A stretch of DNA of 64,000 nucleotides from Rhizaria sp. SCN 62-66 (Eukaryota; Rhizaria, unplaced): assembly GCA_001724265.1 (NCBI GenBank), contig MEDY01000015.1:104011-168010 (forward strand). Direction: 5' to 3'. Made by a program: the position numbers and the translations under genes. The notes under the pieces were generated by a model. That model saw only the letters and a program-made list of their open reading frames with translations, had not been told where the DNA came from and did no database searches. Positions 34,346 to 46,800 of this stretch are shown piece by piece; position 1 is the stretch's first letter, and every line of letters begins with the position of its first letter.

Positions 34346-36076
34346 ATGCTTTCCCGCTCTGGCGCCTCCCTGGCCGCCACTGTGCGGCTCGCCTCCCGCA
34401 GCGCCACTGCTGCTGCCACAACTGCGCCTCGCTTCTCCGCCGCCGCCGCCGCTGCCACCGCCTCCACCACCGCCTCCGCCTCCGCCGCCGCCGCCCCCGC
34501 GGCCGACTCTGTTCCCACGATTACTGCGAAGGACGTCATGGCGGCGTACCAGCGCATCAAGGGCACTGTCGTGCGCTCGTCGCTTCAGGAGTCCCCCGCG
34601 CTGAGCAAGCTGACCAACTGCACGCTCTTCCTCAAGAACGAGCACTCGGCCTCCGTCACGGGCTCCTACAAGGAGCGCGGCGCGCTGAACAAACTGCTGC
34701 AGCTGACTTCCGAGGAGCGCGCCAAAGGCGTCATCTGCTCCTCGGCCGGCAACCACGCGCAGGCCGTGTCTTACCACTCGACCCGGCTCGGCATCGACGG
34801 TGTCATCGTGATGCCGACGACGACGCCGCACGTCAAGGTCAAGAAGACCGCGGACTTTGGCGGCCGTGTCGTGCAGAGCGGCGAGTCGTTTGCGGAGGCG
34901 TACGAGTTTGCGCGCAAGATGTGCGATTACGAGGGGCGCACGTTTATCCACGCCTTCGATGACCCGCAGATCGTGGCCGGCGCCGGCACCGTTGCGATTG
35001 AGATGATCGAGCAGAACCCCTTCCTGGACGCCATTGTCGTGCCCGTCGGCGGCGGCGGGCTTATCGCGGGCATGTCGCTCTTCATCAAGAGCGTCAACCC
35101 CCGCATCAAGGTACGAACACACACACGCTCGCCGCAGTCTATGCACTGCTTTTGAAGACATGATCGCGTTCATTCTACAATTCATCAAGCTGAATTTTAT
35201 TGTGATTGATCTTTATCAATTTGTTTCACCTCTACCTAATCTCATCTTTGCGTTCTATCATCATTGTGATTTTCCTCAGGTCTACGGCGTGGAGGCGGCT
35301 GCGATGCCGGGAATGCACCACTCGCTTGAGGTCGGCCACGTCGACCCTGTGCGCAAGCAGGGCACTATGGCCGACGGCATTGCCATTGAGCGCGTTGGCC
35401 AGGTCCCCTTCAAGCTCATCCAGCAGTACGTCGACGACATCGTGCTGGTGAGCGAGAACGAAATCGCCGCGGGCGTGCTGGCCATGCTCGAGCTCGAGAA
35501 GTCCGTCGTCGAGGGATCCGGCGCCAGCGCGCTCGCCGCGCTCATGCACGATAAGATCCCCGGGCTGGCGGGCAAGCAGGTCGGCGCAGTCGTCTCGGGC
35601 TCCAACATCGACATGACCCTGCTGGGCCGGATCATCCAGAAGGGCCTCGTCAAGTCAGGACGCATGGCGCGCATGTACGTCGACACTTCGCTCTATATCT
35701 GGGTCATATTTTTTATTTATTTCCTTTAAATTGCGTTATTTATGTATCATTAGTGCTTATTGATTCTGCCACTCAATCTTATTAATGATTACGACTTATC
35801 ATGTTGACATTTCCTGACTTTTATGATCTTCTTCTTAGCTGCGTGACTATCCGCGACGTGCCGGGCGAGCTGGCTAAGATCTGTCAGATCTGCAACGACC
35901 TTCGCGTCAACATCATGGAGATCAAGCACGAGCGCGCGTTCCTGCTCGACACCGTGGGCATCACTCAGCCCGTGCTCGACGTCGAGACTAAGGGCTTCGA
36001 CCACATCAACCAGCTCGTGGAGCACCTGCGTGGCGCCGGCTTCATCGAGACGCGCGTCGAGACGCCCTTCCACTGA
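34346..36076 (+). CDS. Threonine dehydratase (ammonia-lyase) with ACT domain, mitochondrial
   Basis: Three exons, 34346-35110, 35280-35674 and 35839-36076, encode 465 residues. The enzyme is PLP-dependent and converts threonine to 2-oxobutyrate and ammonia. The PLP Schiff-base lysine is Lys109 in SYKERGALNK; SSAGNHAQA (132-140) and the glycine loop PVGGGGLIAG (about residue 235) bind the substrate and cofactor phosphate. Exon 3 is a C-terminal ACT domain (VTIRDVPGELAKICQICNDLRVNIMEI), the layout of single-ACT TdcB/IlvA-like enzymes, suggesting amino-acid feedback. The first about 50 residues (MLSRSGASLAATVRLASRSA, then Ala/Ser/Thr) are a likely mitochondrial presequence. The upstream open frame begins only at TTG, so the first ATG is used. 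Donors are GTACGA and GTACGT. Serine racemase-like side activity is possible, but the ACT domain favours dehydratase. Confidence 0.94.
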
Positions 36077-36885
36077 GCGAAGCGACCGTCATGACGTGTA
36101 TGGGATGACAGCGATGCGGTGGACTTGCAAGATGCGCTATGATCTTTGTTGTTAGTTCTCTTCGTTCTTGTTTCAGCTTGTGTGTGGGAAGTCTGCGTTT
36201 GTGGAGAGAGTCGCTTTTTCAAGGTACAAAAGAGGCGTTCTTATTTTTCCTTCTTCGCAACACACCTAATTACCAAATCATCTTAAGTTGAAACCGTGAT
36301 TGTTGATATTAAGCGCATATAGGGCCTTTAGATAAGAGCCAATGTCGCTAATTGTTTGTCTTCGGATCATATTCTATTTTAAAACACATCATGTGTGAAG
36401 TCATGGGTTTTCTCATTATTATGGCTATTAATACAACGCGCTTTTAATACATCTGGCGTTTTCACACAGTAACTAAAATAAATCCTGCGCACTCAAGCGT
36501 TCCCGCCGCAGCACAGCCTTGCGTGCGTTTATTGCATACTAGAATACTTCTAATCATTCCGCCTTTGTCAGGTGAACGTATCATCTCAGTCATACCAATA
36601 TCGCGAGGATCACCTGTTCAATGCCGGCATCTTGTCTAATCCACGCACACATTCGTGTTCACTTGTTTGACTTCGCGTCCGAATCCAGTTGATACTAAAT
36701 GAAAGTACAGCTCGCAGGACTAAGATCGTAACTATTAATTCTATTTATTATACATGCTTGTGCTGTATCACGGTTACAGAGCTATGCAACGGCGTGCCTC
36801 ATATCGCCACATACGCCTGTCCAAACAGAAAGTATTCTCTTTTGTTATCTAAACCATGGTTTCAAGTGGCTTGCTCCCGTGTGTA
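36077..36885. other. Convergent 3' spacer, dehydratase / giant gene
   Basis: About 0.8 kb of AT-rich DNA between two stop codons. It should contain both polyadenylation regions. A plus-strand open frame beginning at 36689 runs into the antisense of the giant gene and is a shadow. No other feature was seen. Confidence 0.45.
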
Positions 36886-39800
36886 TCAGGCTGACATAGC
36901 AACTAGAGCCGCATCTGCGCACACTAGCAGCGACAACGCCATCCGCCGGCGTTGCGCTGTACTCACTGTGGGTGCGTTCGCAGATTGGGTGACGAGAGTC
37001 ACGCTCCCAATAACCTGTTTCGCAAGCTCGCGTAACGCAGTCCTAGCAGCGGTAGTCGCGGGGACTGAGGTCTGTAAGCTACTATTCACACCTAAACCAC
37101 CAAGACTCGTGATTGCATTCGCAACTGCAGATACAGTCGCGTCCGTAACAGCTGGGACCAACAGCACTAGCCGCAGCGGCAAAAGCAGCCTGCGTGCAAC
37201 AAACGCTAGTGAACTCGGCCTGAGCTGCATCAACAACCAGCAGCACATAACGATTCCTGTGGCCCGCGACCGTCCCTTATTGACAGTCACAGCACTCAAA
37301 GTCTCAGCAAAACCGTGAGAGGTATCCGCACACGAGCTGGAGTTAGAGTTGCACTCAGTTGCAAGCGTAGACAGCAGAGTGGTGTCGCGGGCCGCAGCGT
37401 CCGCACTCTCTGCAGTGAGCAACGTTATAATCACTGGGTCAATCAGCGCCGCCAAGGCAGCGCCAGGCTCGGCAGCGCGGGCAAAGGCAGCGAGCATGCG
37501 GGCGCCGCGGGGCATCGGCGGCTTCCTCTGTCCGTGACTGTGAACAAACTCCGCAGAGGCGACGCTAGATGCCGCTGGGACAAGAGCTGTGGAGGATGCG
37601 ACCGTGAGCAGCGGTGCGCCTGTCGCTGCCGCTGTAATCGCAAGCTGAGGGTTCGCCTCCAAATGCGTCGACACGGGCATTCGCAGTGTCAGCGTTGGTG
37701 GGGCAATAGCGAGGTTCCTCAGTGCGGCCAGCGCACGCGCGGCAACAACGAGTGCGACTGCGGCCGCGCGCGCGCGGGCGGCTAGCCGCGGTGCCGTGAG
37801 GCGGCGGCCGCAGCGGGCCAGCGCCGTCACCACTGCGGTCGCGGAGGCGGCGGCGGGCGCGCGGCGGAGCTTGAGCCGCAGCAGGGCGGCGGCGAGAGCA
37901 AGCAAGCGACCAGAGACAGTGCGGGCGACGCGGCTGTTACGAGTTGCAGTGACTAATGCCGGGACACCAGACACGGGGGTAGCTGAAACCACCGCTGTTG
38001 CAGCCGCGCTTGCCGCTGCAGCGGTGGAGCTTGCAGCCGCGATAGGACGTAACCACTGCGGGAGCATGAGAGACATAACATGACTCCGCATTCGCTTCAG
38101 CGCAGCGGCACGCGCACGGGCTTGGGTAGCACCACTGGTGTTAATGCTACTGTTGATGTTGTTGCTGTACTGACCCAGCGAAGCGAGTGCGCTCGCAACA
38201 ACGTCACTCACAGTCGAGTCCGGAGCATTTGCGTTTGCAGCAGTGTCACTTGTAGAAGCAGCGTTGGGCGTTGATGCCTTTGCGTTGTCTTGGCTAAGCC
38301 CAGACGTGAGCACAGCACGCACTGCGTCTGCGGCGTAGCGGCCACTGAGCCCCCCTTTACCTCCACGGCTATTGCGCCCATTAAGGGTCTGCTTAGAGAT
38401 TAAAAAGCTCTCCGTACACTCAGAGCAGCCGTCAGCCTTACCAAAGGACTTATCGCAGTCGTCACCGTTGTGACCAGACTTCCCGTGCTTGGGTATAGGC
38501 TTCGATGATACGCCACACTTGGACTCAATCTTCTTAGTCCAGCGCCTGATGTTATAGAACGCGGTGTACAGAGCAAGCATGTTCAATGCGGCCGCAGCAG
38601 GCAACGGTCCAGCCAGCAGCCCCCACACAGAAGCATTGCTTTTCTCAGCTGGGACCGTGTTGTCAATCGACTCGGTCGCAACAACCACCGCGCTGGGATT
38701 GCTAGCAGCTGCGCCGCCGTTGTCATGGAGAGATCGTTGTTGCGCCCAGCGCGGCGCTGCTGCAAGCAGTTCAAATGCCCTCATCATATTTCCGTAAGAA
38801 GTCCCACTCGTATCGCGAGAGCTCGACTGCGGGTCAGCAGTACCGTCGGATTGCACCCCGTTGCTAGACGCGCGCACAGCAGCATTCGCCGCCGCCGCCA
38901 CAGCCGCAGCGGCAACCGTGACCGAGGACAACAGCGCGCCTGCCCGCGCCACGGTCCGCGGCCGCAGCACGACCCCCGCCAGCGCCAGCGCCCGCGCCGC
39001 AGCGGCCGCGGCAGTCGCGCCGGCGCTGTGGCCGCGGCGGCGGTGCAGCGCGAGCGGGAGCAGCCGGGAGAGGCGCGAAGTGACCGTGAGCAGAGCGGGG
39101 AGGACGGCGGAGAGCCGGCGCAAGTGGGCGCGGGTGGAGAGTGACTGGGCGGCGGCCAGTGCGGCGGCCGACGCAACGGTGGCCACGACGCGGCTTGTGT
39201 CTGAGACATCTTTGCTGCTGGAGCTCGCACTCGAATTTGCGCTAATGCGTTGATCAGTGAGATTAGGAGTTGCTCTGATGAGCGAGGAGAACACAATCTC
39301 TACGTCGTTGTACGCAGGGAATACGTAGTGATTTTGTGGTTGCTTTTGACGGGCCTGAATGAGTCGGTCAAGAAGAGCAGCTGTTGCAGTAACGAGACTG
39401 TTCCCGGCATTGCTTAGAGTCGCATTAGCAGCCGACGAACAGTGAGCGAGCGCAGTCAGGTAGATGTCACAGATGCGGAGCACTGCAGACCAGGACGCAC
39501 CCGCACAAGCAGACTCTGCTGCAGTCGCAGTCGCCGCGCCGACACTGCCGGCGCCATCGTTGTTGATGTTCGCAGAGACGGGCAGAAGTGAAGCGAAGCT
39601 CCTGTGAGCACCCGCGAACAACGACATCAGAGTGGAACTTACGTCGGATGCGTTCGACGCTGACGGACGAGAAGAACGAGACAGAGGAGCAAATAATACC
39701 GCTGCAGCTGCTGGGTTCGCCACGATAGCATCGACAAGAGCCAGCGCAGCGGCGGAAACAACCGAGGCGTCAGTTATTAGAGTCGGGTTGGCTTCTGAGG

Positions 39801-42800
39801 ATGGGAACACGATGCTCGCTATGGCGTCCGCAATATCACCGACCCCAGCTGGCACAGCCGAGACGGTCGTGATGGTTTCCGGGTTGGTATGCGGAATAAC
39901 AGGCATGGCCACAACGGTGCCTGCCGCGGAAGCAAGGCTCGTCAACACTGCAGTGAGCGTATGCAGTCCGGCCTGGCGCAGCGCCAGTGCAGTCACACAG
40001 CCGCCGCGTCCGCCGTGCCGTTGCTTATGGGCTTTAGCCGCATTGATACGAAGTGCGGACGTCGCGGCGGACGCGGCGGCAGCAACGGCCGTGACACAGC
40101 GCGAATGTAGAGTATCTGTCAATACCGCAACACTGACCAAGTCAGCTGACTGTGACGGCGGCTGTTGCGGCATCGGCAGCTTTGTCCCAGCCAACACCGC
40201 CGCAGTGGCAGGCGATGAAAGCAACACTGTCGTCGCAGTCGCAGCGCCACTCGCCGCGACAGCACGCGGACCGACAAACCCGCCTCCAACAGGTTCCTTA
40301 TCTTGCTCCCGACTTGGAGACAAGGCGAAGGCAGACGGAGTCGCAATGGCGCAGAGCCGCGCAGCGAGCAGAGCCACGCCCGGCACTGTGAGGACGGAGA
40401 ACTCCAGCTTCGGCGCCGCGTACTCGCTCCCGTTCTCAGTCTGACCGGCCACAGAGCCTGCCGCTGTCGGCGTTGCGGTCCCTGCAGCGTTAGAAACAGC
40501 AGCCGTATGCGGCGCAGCATGGTGGTAGGGGGCGAGCCAGCGGGGCACGGTGGCGGCGGGCGGCGGCGGCAGTGGCGCGCCGCTGTAGCTGCTGCTACTG
40601 ACGACGGACGGCGCCGGGTGCACGCTATTGAGCACGTGAGAGGCTGAGCTGGAGCCGGCGTCGGACGCGGCCGCGGAGCCGGACTTGCTGCTGTGCGCGT
40701 CACTGTCGCCGGCCGCAGTAGTGCTGCTGCTGCTACTGCTGCTGCTCGTGAGATTATAGTACGACTGAGGTAAAACGCGTGCAGTGATGATGCGACCGTC
40801 GCCGATACCCGGCACGACACGCATCAGCACAGGCTCCACAGCCTGAGCCGCATCCGCGGCTGCCGCCGTCGACGCTGACGACTCCACACGCCAGCTATGC
40901 GTCCTGCCTAGCGCGCTGGCAGTCGCAGCGGCCAGTGACGCCGGGCCAAGTAGCCTCCGCAGCCACGTCGCGGAGGGGTCGATCGAGCATAGCAGCGCCA
41001 GGGGACTCAAACGCGCAGCCCATGGGGCGCAGCGCCCGTCACCAGTGCTGGCTAAGTAGCTGTCTGAGTCCCGGTCAAAGTGTCCAACGCCAGACGCTGA
41101 GTGCGGGTTAGCCTGGTCAGCCGAGATGCCGTGATACAGCGCGGCGGCGGACACGGCGCCGCGGCCACCGCAGCGCCGGCACGCGAACGTGCCCCGCGCG
41201 GGGCCCAGTCGCAACAGCGGCAGCAGAATGGCGTTGAGCAGCGCGGTCAGCACGCGGGGGCCGAGACCGGAGGCGGCGTGGCGCGAGGTGAGCCGCGCCA
41301 GCATCGCGTGCAGCGTGTGGGTAAGCACCAACAGCAGCGGCGGGGTGACTGTGGGCAGGTAGGCTGTGGCGTCACCGGGGGCGGAGCCGACGCCGAACGC
41401 GACTGTGGCGGCAGCAGACCCAGTCGATGAAGCCCTGTTGGCATGGGTCGACTGTTGCTGTTGGAGCAGTGCAAGCTGTAAGACGTTAAGGTTCAGCTCG
41501 GGCGTGTAGCATGACGAGGGAAGACCAACTGGTGAGCCCAGGACTTGGGTCGGGCCAGCGCTCTGAGTCTGCTGAATTGCGCTTTGCTGCGCGGCGTTGC
41601 CATCACTCTTGGCGGCGGCGCTTGAGACAGGGAGGCCGGTCGACGGCAGGAACTTGAAGTGCACGCCAGGAGTCAACGGAACAGTTACGTCACTGTTGCT
41701 GTTAGGCCCATTGCTAACCTTTAGCAGGAACACGGATGAGTCCTCAGCGTCAGCCACACTCGAAGCGCCACCGTTCACTGTCGCAGCTTTGACGAGCGCC
41801 TCGCCCGCGTCCGTGAGCATGAACGGCAGCGGCAGCAGCACGCGGCCAGCGCGGGACGGTGTCGGGCAATAGCACCGCGCCACACGCCACTGCGCACTTG
41901 CAGACGACGGCGACGACTGTGGCGACTGTGGTTCAGCGTGAGGCTGCTGGCTTTGCTGCTGTTTGTGGTGCAACCAAGCGATCTCTTTGTCAGCGTCGCC
42001 GCCTTCGCCCCAGATCTGGCTCATCAGCCGCGTTGCAATGCCGACGATCTGCAGAGCTTTCTCGATACCGCCGCCGGAGACAGCACCAAACCCTGCACAC
42101 GCAGCGTCAAAGCCGGGGACTGAGACGCCGGTGTTGTGGAGCTGAGTGGCGTCATTGCAAGCAGTGCCGTCAAGCTCTTGTGGCTGCTGCTGCTGCGTTG
42201 CGAGCGTGTCCGAGTAGTCTGGGTCGGCGCACGACTCGCCCTCGCCGCTCTCCGCCGCCTCAGCAATCGCGGCCGCGAACAGGCCCGGTAACAGCCGCAA
42301 GAACGCAGCCGTGCGCGCCGGCGCCGCAGCGGCCGCGGTGGCCGTCAGGGCGCGCGCCAGAGAGCGGCGCAGCGGCCGCCAGTAGCCGCGTGCAAGCAAG
42401 TCCGACGCCGGCGTGCGTGCCAAGAGCAACGCGGCGAGGAGGCGCGAGCGTTCGCGGGACAGAGATGCCGCCGCGGCGGCGGTGAGTACAGGCGATGCGG
42501 CGCAACGACCGTCGTTGTTTTTGCAGTTGTTCTTGAGTTGAGCGGAGCCGACCGCGGTTGAGACAGCAACTTCATCGGCCGCGGCAGTGGCAGCGACCAA
42601 GAAAGCTTGCTCGCGCGCGCGGCCCTTGGCGAACGCGGTGGTCGTGGTATGCAGTGCGTGGGTGAGTTGCAGCGGCAGCAGTGTGCGCAGCAGGGACGCG
42701 CTCTCTTCGCTATTGCCCGCCGCGTTAGTGCTTACCACAGTGTCGACACCGATGTTCATTCCAGCGGCGCCGGCGCCGACGTGAGCGTTGCTGCTGCCGG

Positions 42801-45800
42801 CGTTCGGATTGAGAGTGATCCCCTTGACGCGCGCGCGCGTGGTGCGCACACGGCCCACACTGCTGAAGCTGCCTCGTCCAGTGACGCCGGTGCCCGCCGC
42901 AGCCGCCGCCGCCGCAGCCGCCGCGGCCGGGGTCAGGATCAGCGACGCCGCGTCGTCGTCGCCGTCGTCGCCGCCGCCGGCAGGGCCGACAATGGCGCCG
43001 CCCGTGGCGACGACAGCGGCGCTGTCTTCGCCCTCGACGCTCTGCAGCCGGTCGAAGCCGAACCACGGAGAGGAGGAGCCGCGCGGGTGCGAGCCGCCCG
43101 TGTGGTTGGCGTGGATGCCGTGCACGGGGGTGACTTCATGGCTGGTCGAGTCAGACCACTGGTGCTGCTGCTGCTGCTGTTGCTGCTGATGGAGGTGCAT
43201 CTGGTACATTTGCTGTTGGTGCTGCTGGTACTGAAGATCCGGCTCAGGAGGGAGAGCGTAGATGTGCAACTGTCCAAACTCGTCTTGATGCGGCACGGAA
43301 TCAAAGTTAGGCCGCGCAGAGTCGATCTCCTGGGGTTGAATCTCCTGAGTGCGTCCCCAAAGTGCAACAGGATCAACGCCATCGTCGTCGTCATCGTCAT
43401 CGTCCTGTTGAAGCATCTGCTCCTGCTCCTGCTGCTGCTGCTGTTTCAGGCTGCTCTGTCTCGGCATGCGAGCCGACTTGAGCCCGTCGAACTCGAACGC
43501 CATGTCAGCCGCGTTCTCGAGACTGTTGTCGAGCCCCATCGCACCGCCGCCACCGTCGCCGTTGTCATTGGCCCCGTTCCCGGTGTTGTAGTGGGTCGGC
43601 CGCGCGCCCCGCAGCGGCTTGCGCGACAGACTCATGGTGCCGTTGCGCCGGAGAGCGGCCGTCACGGCGGCGGCGCCAGGGCCCAGCCCCAAACCGGTGA
43701 CCGACAGCGAGGCCTTGTCCGCGGTCACCTGGCCCGTCTTGCGCGGGGTCCCTGTGCCGGTGCCAATCACACTGAGGCCGCCGTGGGGCGCGCCGGCGGC
43801 CGCTGCCGCGTGTCCACCCTGCTGTTGTGGGATGGCAGTGACGGAGATCGAGGGCGCAGAGCCAGAGATGTTAGACAGAGGGATTGACGCGGCGGACGAC
43901 GACGCGGTGGAGTGATTCGACCGGTGTGACGACGGCCTCGCACCGAAACGACCGTGGGGCGCCGCAGTGGAGTGACCGTGGACAGCGGCAGCAGACTGAC
44001 CGTGGGCAGCTGCAGTTGCTTGAGCGGTGATGCTGCTAGTCACGGGGAAATGACCGTGAGAAGCCGCGACAAGAGCGTTCTGAGATTCGGACGCTAACTG
44101 TTGACCAAGATGCTGCAACTGCTGCTGCAGCTGTTGCTGCTGCAATGAGGGACGATTGCGGGGCAGTGTCGCCAAATCGAACAGTTCGAGCTCTGCCTGG
44201 ACGGAGGCATCGTCGTTTGCACCGACGTCATCGTCATCATCGTCGACGTCGCTGCCACTTATAGCGTCGTCATCGTCATCGTCGTCGTCGTCGTCGTCAA
44301 AGAATGCGCCGTCGTTTACATCTTCGTCGTTGTCGTGGTCAAACAGCATGTCGTCAGTATCCTTGACGTGATCGTTCTCGTCCTCGGCGTCAAAGAAATC
44401 GCTGTCAATCACACTCACTCCGTCTTGGCGACTGGCGCTGCGAACGCCGCTCGCATTGCCCGGCACGCCGACCGCGACCGAGTCGGTGGGCTTAACGCCG
44501 CCCTTGCCGGAACCAGTCTTGGACTTGCTTGAGCCGGCTTGTTTCCGAGTCTTGGTCCCCGCCGCAGTGGCGCCGAGCTCCACGCCGGTCCCCGCGGCCG
44601 CAGCCTGCTGCGAGCGCCGACTGCGCTGCCGCAGCGAGAGAGAAAGCGAGTGCGTGCCCTTGCCAGTGGAGCCACGGTGAACGACGGTGTCGACGTCAAA
44701 GTCGTCCTCATCTTCCTCCTCATCGTCGTCGTCGTTGCCGCTCATGGCAAGGTCATCGTCGTTGTCGTGGGACGCGGTAAGCCCGCCGCTGTTGGAGCTG
44801 TTTTTGTTGTGGCCGCCGGCAGTGAAGCTCGAGTTTAGCGCGTCCTTGCCGCCTGCGGCGTTCACGTCCCCGGCGTTGCGAGCCCCATCAATCTCATCAT
44901 CATCATCATCGTCGTAGTACGAACCGCCGAATGCGCTGAACGTATCGTAGCCGCCGCGGCCGACCATAATCCCGTCGCCGTCGCCGTTGTTGTCGATGTC
45001 GCCGACTCGAACGCGCGCTGCGCCAGCGCCGGCGCCGCTATCGTCGTCGTTGTCGTAGTCGCTGCCGGTGGCGCCGCGGGGGCCGCGGGACTTGCCGCTG
45101 AAGCGACGGCTACCACGCCCCTGCTGGCCCGGCTGCCGCGGCTGCTGCTGCTGTTGCTGTTGTTGCTGTTGCTGTTGCTACGATGGCATCGAGACACTCG
45201 GGCTTGTCGCAGCTGCAGCCACTGGTGCGTCGCCCGCTCTCGCTGCCGTCGGCGTGTTGGCGGCGGCAGAAGCAGAGGCAGCGGCAGCGGTGGCGGTGGC
45301 GGCAGCGGTGGCGCGCAGCACACGCTGAGTGCGTGACCGAGCCTGCTGGAGTGACTGCGCGACAGCTGCAGCACGGGAGCTCGATACCGCAACAGCCGCG
45401 GCGGGACCAGCGGAGGTGGCGTTCGATTTAGCGACCGCAGTCGGCTGATGCTGAGGGTGATGCTGTTTGTGGGGCATTTGTTGGTTTTGCTGTGCGTTGT
45501 GTGGGGGAGGCGGGGCGAGCCATGCAACCACGCGTTGCACGCCTTTGCTCGCAGCGTCATCGCCGTTGTCATCTTCGTTATCCCGGTCGACGATCGGGCC
45601 GCCGATCGTATTCAGACCGTCATTTGCGGGGGGATTCCCGTGGTTATGGTGCGTTGACGGTCCAATCATCGACGCAAAGTGAGCCTTGTTAGCCATAATA
45701 CGCGGCCGCGTCGCGTCGGAGTCAGCCCGAGCCCTGCCTTGCTGCACTGGCCCCACCCCGCTGGCGCCACCACTGCTGGTCACTAGTCCCCGGTGCAAAG

Positions 45801-46286
45801 TGCCTGGGCTGATGTTGTTGCTATTATTGTTGTTGTTGATGACGCTGCTGCTGAGCGTGTTGGTGCGGCTGCGCGCGGTCAGCGTCCGGCGCACGCGCAC
45901 GCTGCCGGTGGTGGTTCTGCTCACAACGCTGCTGAGATGGTTATGGTTCGGATTGAGCATGTCGCCAGAGTAGGCGAACATAGAGTTGCCGCCGCCGGTG
46001 CTGTTTAGAGTCGCGGCGTTCAGGCTGCCGGTGTTATTGTGGTGGCGCTGCGAGTTAAGGCGCAGGGGCTCGGCGCCGCGCGCGCTCGCCAGCGCCGAAA
46101 TGAGCATTGAGACGGGGGGCAGCGACACGGTAGCTGTCATCGCCGCTGCGCTAGCTTGTTGATGTTGCTGTTGCTGAGACTGCTGCTGTTGCAGGGAGGT
46201 TGGAGTGGCGATGGGCATAGTGCCTGCACTGCGCGCGCTAGCCGGCGCTTCAACAGTACCACTAACAGCAGCCGTCGTCGCAGCAA

Positions 46287-46318
<32 letters not shown>

Positions 46319-46800
46319 CCACCACCACCAACAGCAGTAGCAGCAGCACCAGCGGTCATCGAAGCAACGGAGGAACTTGCGCTTGCAGACACTGTCACGC
46401 TATACCTAGTCGCAGCCGCGGCAGTTGACGCCGTTTGCGGGCCAATGAACACACTGTTAGCACTCGAACCAGCAGCAGCATTTGTGTTTGAGCTCGCGGG
46501 GACGGGTGCGTTAGTCTGAGGCAGCGGCAGAGACGCCGAGAGCGTCGCGATCGCCTGCTCTGCTGTCATGCCAGCCTGCAGCAGAGGGATCATGCGGCGT
46601 GTCAGCTCCGACACAACCACGGTGCGGTCCGCGGGGACACCCGCAGCCCCGATGGCGCTCGCAGTGTCGTTTGTGGCGCCGTTTGTCGTGTTTGGGGTGG
46701 TGTTGCTGCTGGGAGGGAGGGAGGCGGCCGTGGCGGTGAGCAAGCGCGCCAACGAGGCTAGGGCCGCGGCTTCCGAGGGAGCCGCGGGCGGAGCGCTCAT
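36886..46800 (-). CDS. Giant low-complexity protein, frame interrupted by one TAG
   Basis: One reading frame of 3,305 codons from an ATG at 46800 to a TGA at 36886 contains a single in-frame TAG (45180-45178). It lies right before a 12-Gln run, splitting the frame into 540 and 2,763 codons. The first part has a possible short helical domain (about 70-105, ELTRRMIPLLQAGMTAEQAI) and Ala/Thr/Asn-rich sequence. The second begins with Gln and Arg/Gly, then poly-Asp runs, His/Gln-rich spacers and several conserved-looking helical blocks rich in Ala/Leu (for example HTLHAMLARLTSRHAASGLG with a CRRCGG motif nearby), consistent with an alpha-solenoid. I do not recognise a family. A downstream ATG at 44967 could restart translation. 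Same codon bias on both sides argues for one gene. Whether TAG is read through, recoded, a sequencing error or a true truncation is open. Confidence 0.72.
43160..43195. repeat. CTG/CAG microsatellite encoding poly-Gln
   Basis: A CTG-rich tract (plus strand) codes for a Gln-rich segment interrupted by His on the minus strand inside the giant protein. A second one lies at about 43425-43445. Confidence 0.7.
44270..44303. repeat. GTC/ATC triplet repeat encoding poly-Asp
   Basis: A run of CGTCATCGTC-type triplets on the plus strand reads as GAC/GAT on the minus strand, giving an eleven-residue Asp run in the giant protein. Similar acid runs occur at about 44220-44245 and 44890-44920. Confidence 0.7.
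45139..45177. repeat. CAA/CAG tract (12 Gln codons) directly after the TAG
   Basis: Read on the minus strand, twelve CAA/CAG codons follow the in-frame TAG without a gap and are then followed by Pro-Arg-Gln-Pro. A single C-to-T change in the first codon of what was probably a 13-Gln run would produce the TAG. Confidence 0.85.
45178..45180 (-). other. In-frame TAG inside the giant reading frame
   Basis: The codons around it read Met-Pro-Ser-TAG-Gln-Gln-Gln. The frame is open for 540 codons before and 2,763 codons after. The following CAA fits the first half of the CAR-YYA readthrough context known from tobamoviruses, but the next codon is CAG, so the match is partial. The TAG could also act as a 3' splice site, yet no AT-rich intron or GTACG donor precedes it. 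Confidence 0.85.

Noticed and set aside
45178-45400. An intron ending at the TAG that would remove the stop
   Set aside because: No AT-rich stretch, no polypyrimidine tract and no GTACG donor in the preceding 200 bp; all other introns here have at least the first and last of these.
44862-45572. Alternative minus-strand frame across the TAG region (236 codons)
   Set aside because: It is a shifted frame of the Gln/Asp repeats giving Thr/Ser/Met runs, and it does not join to either side.
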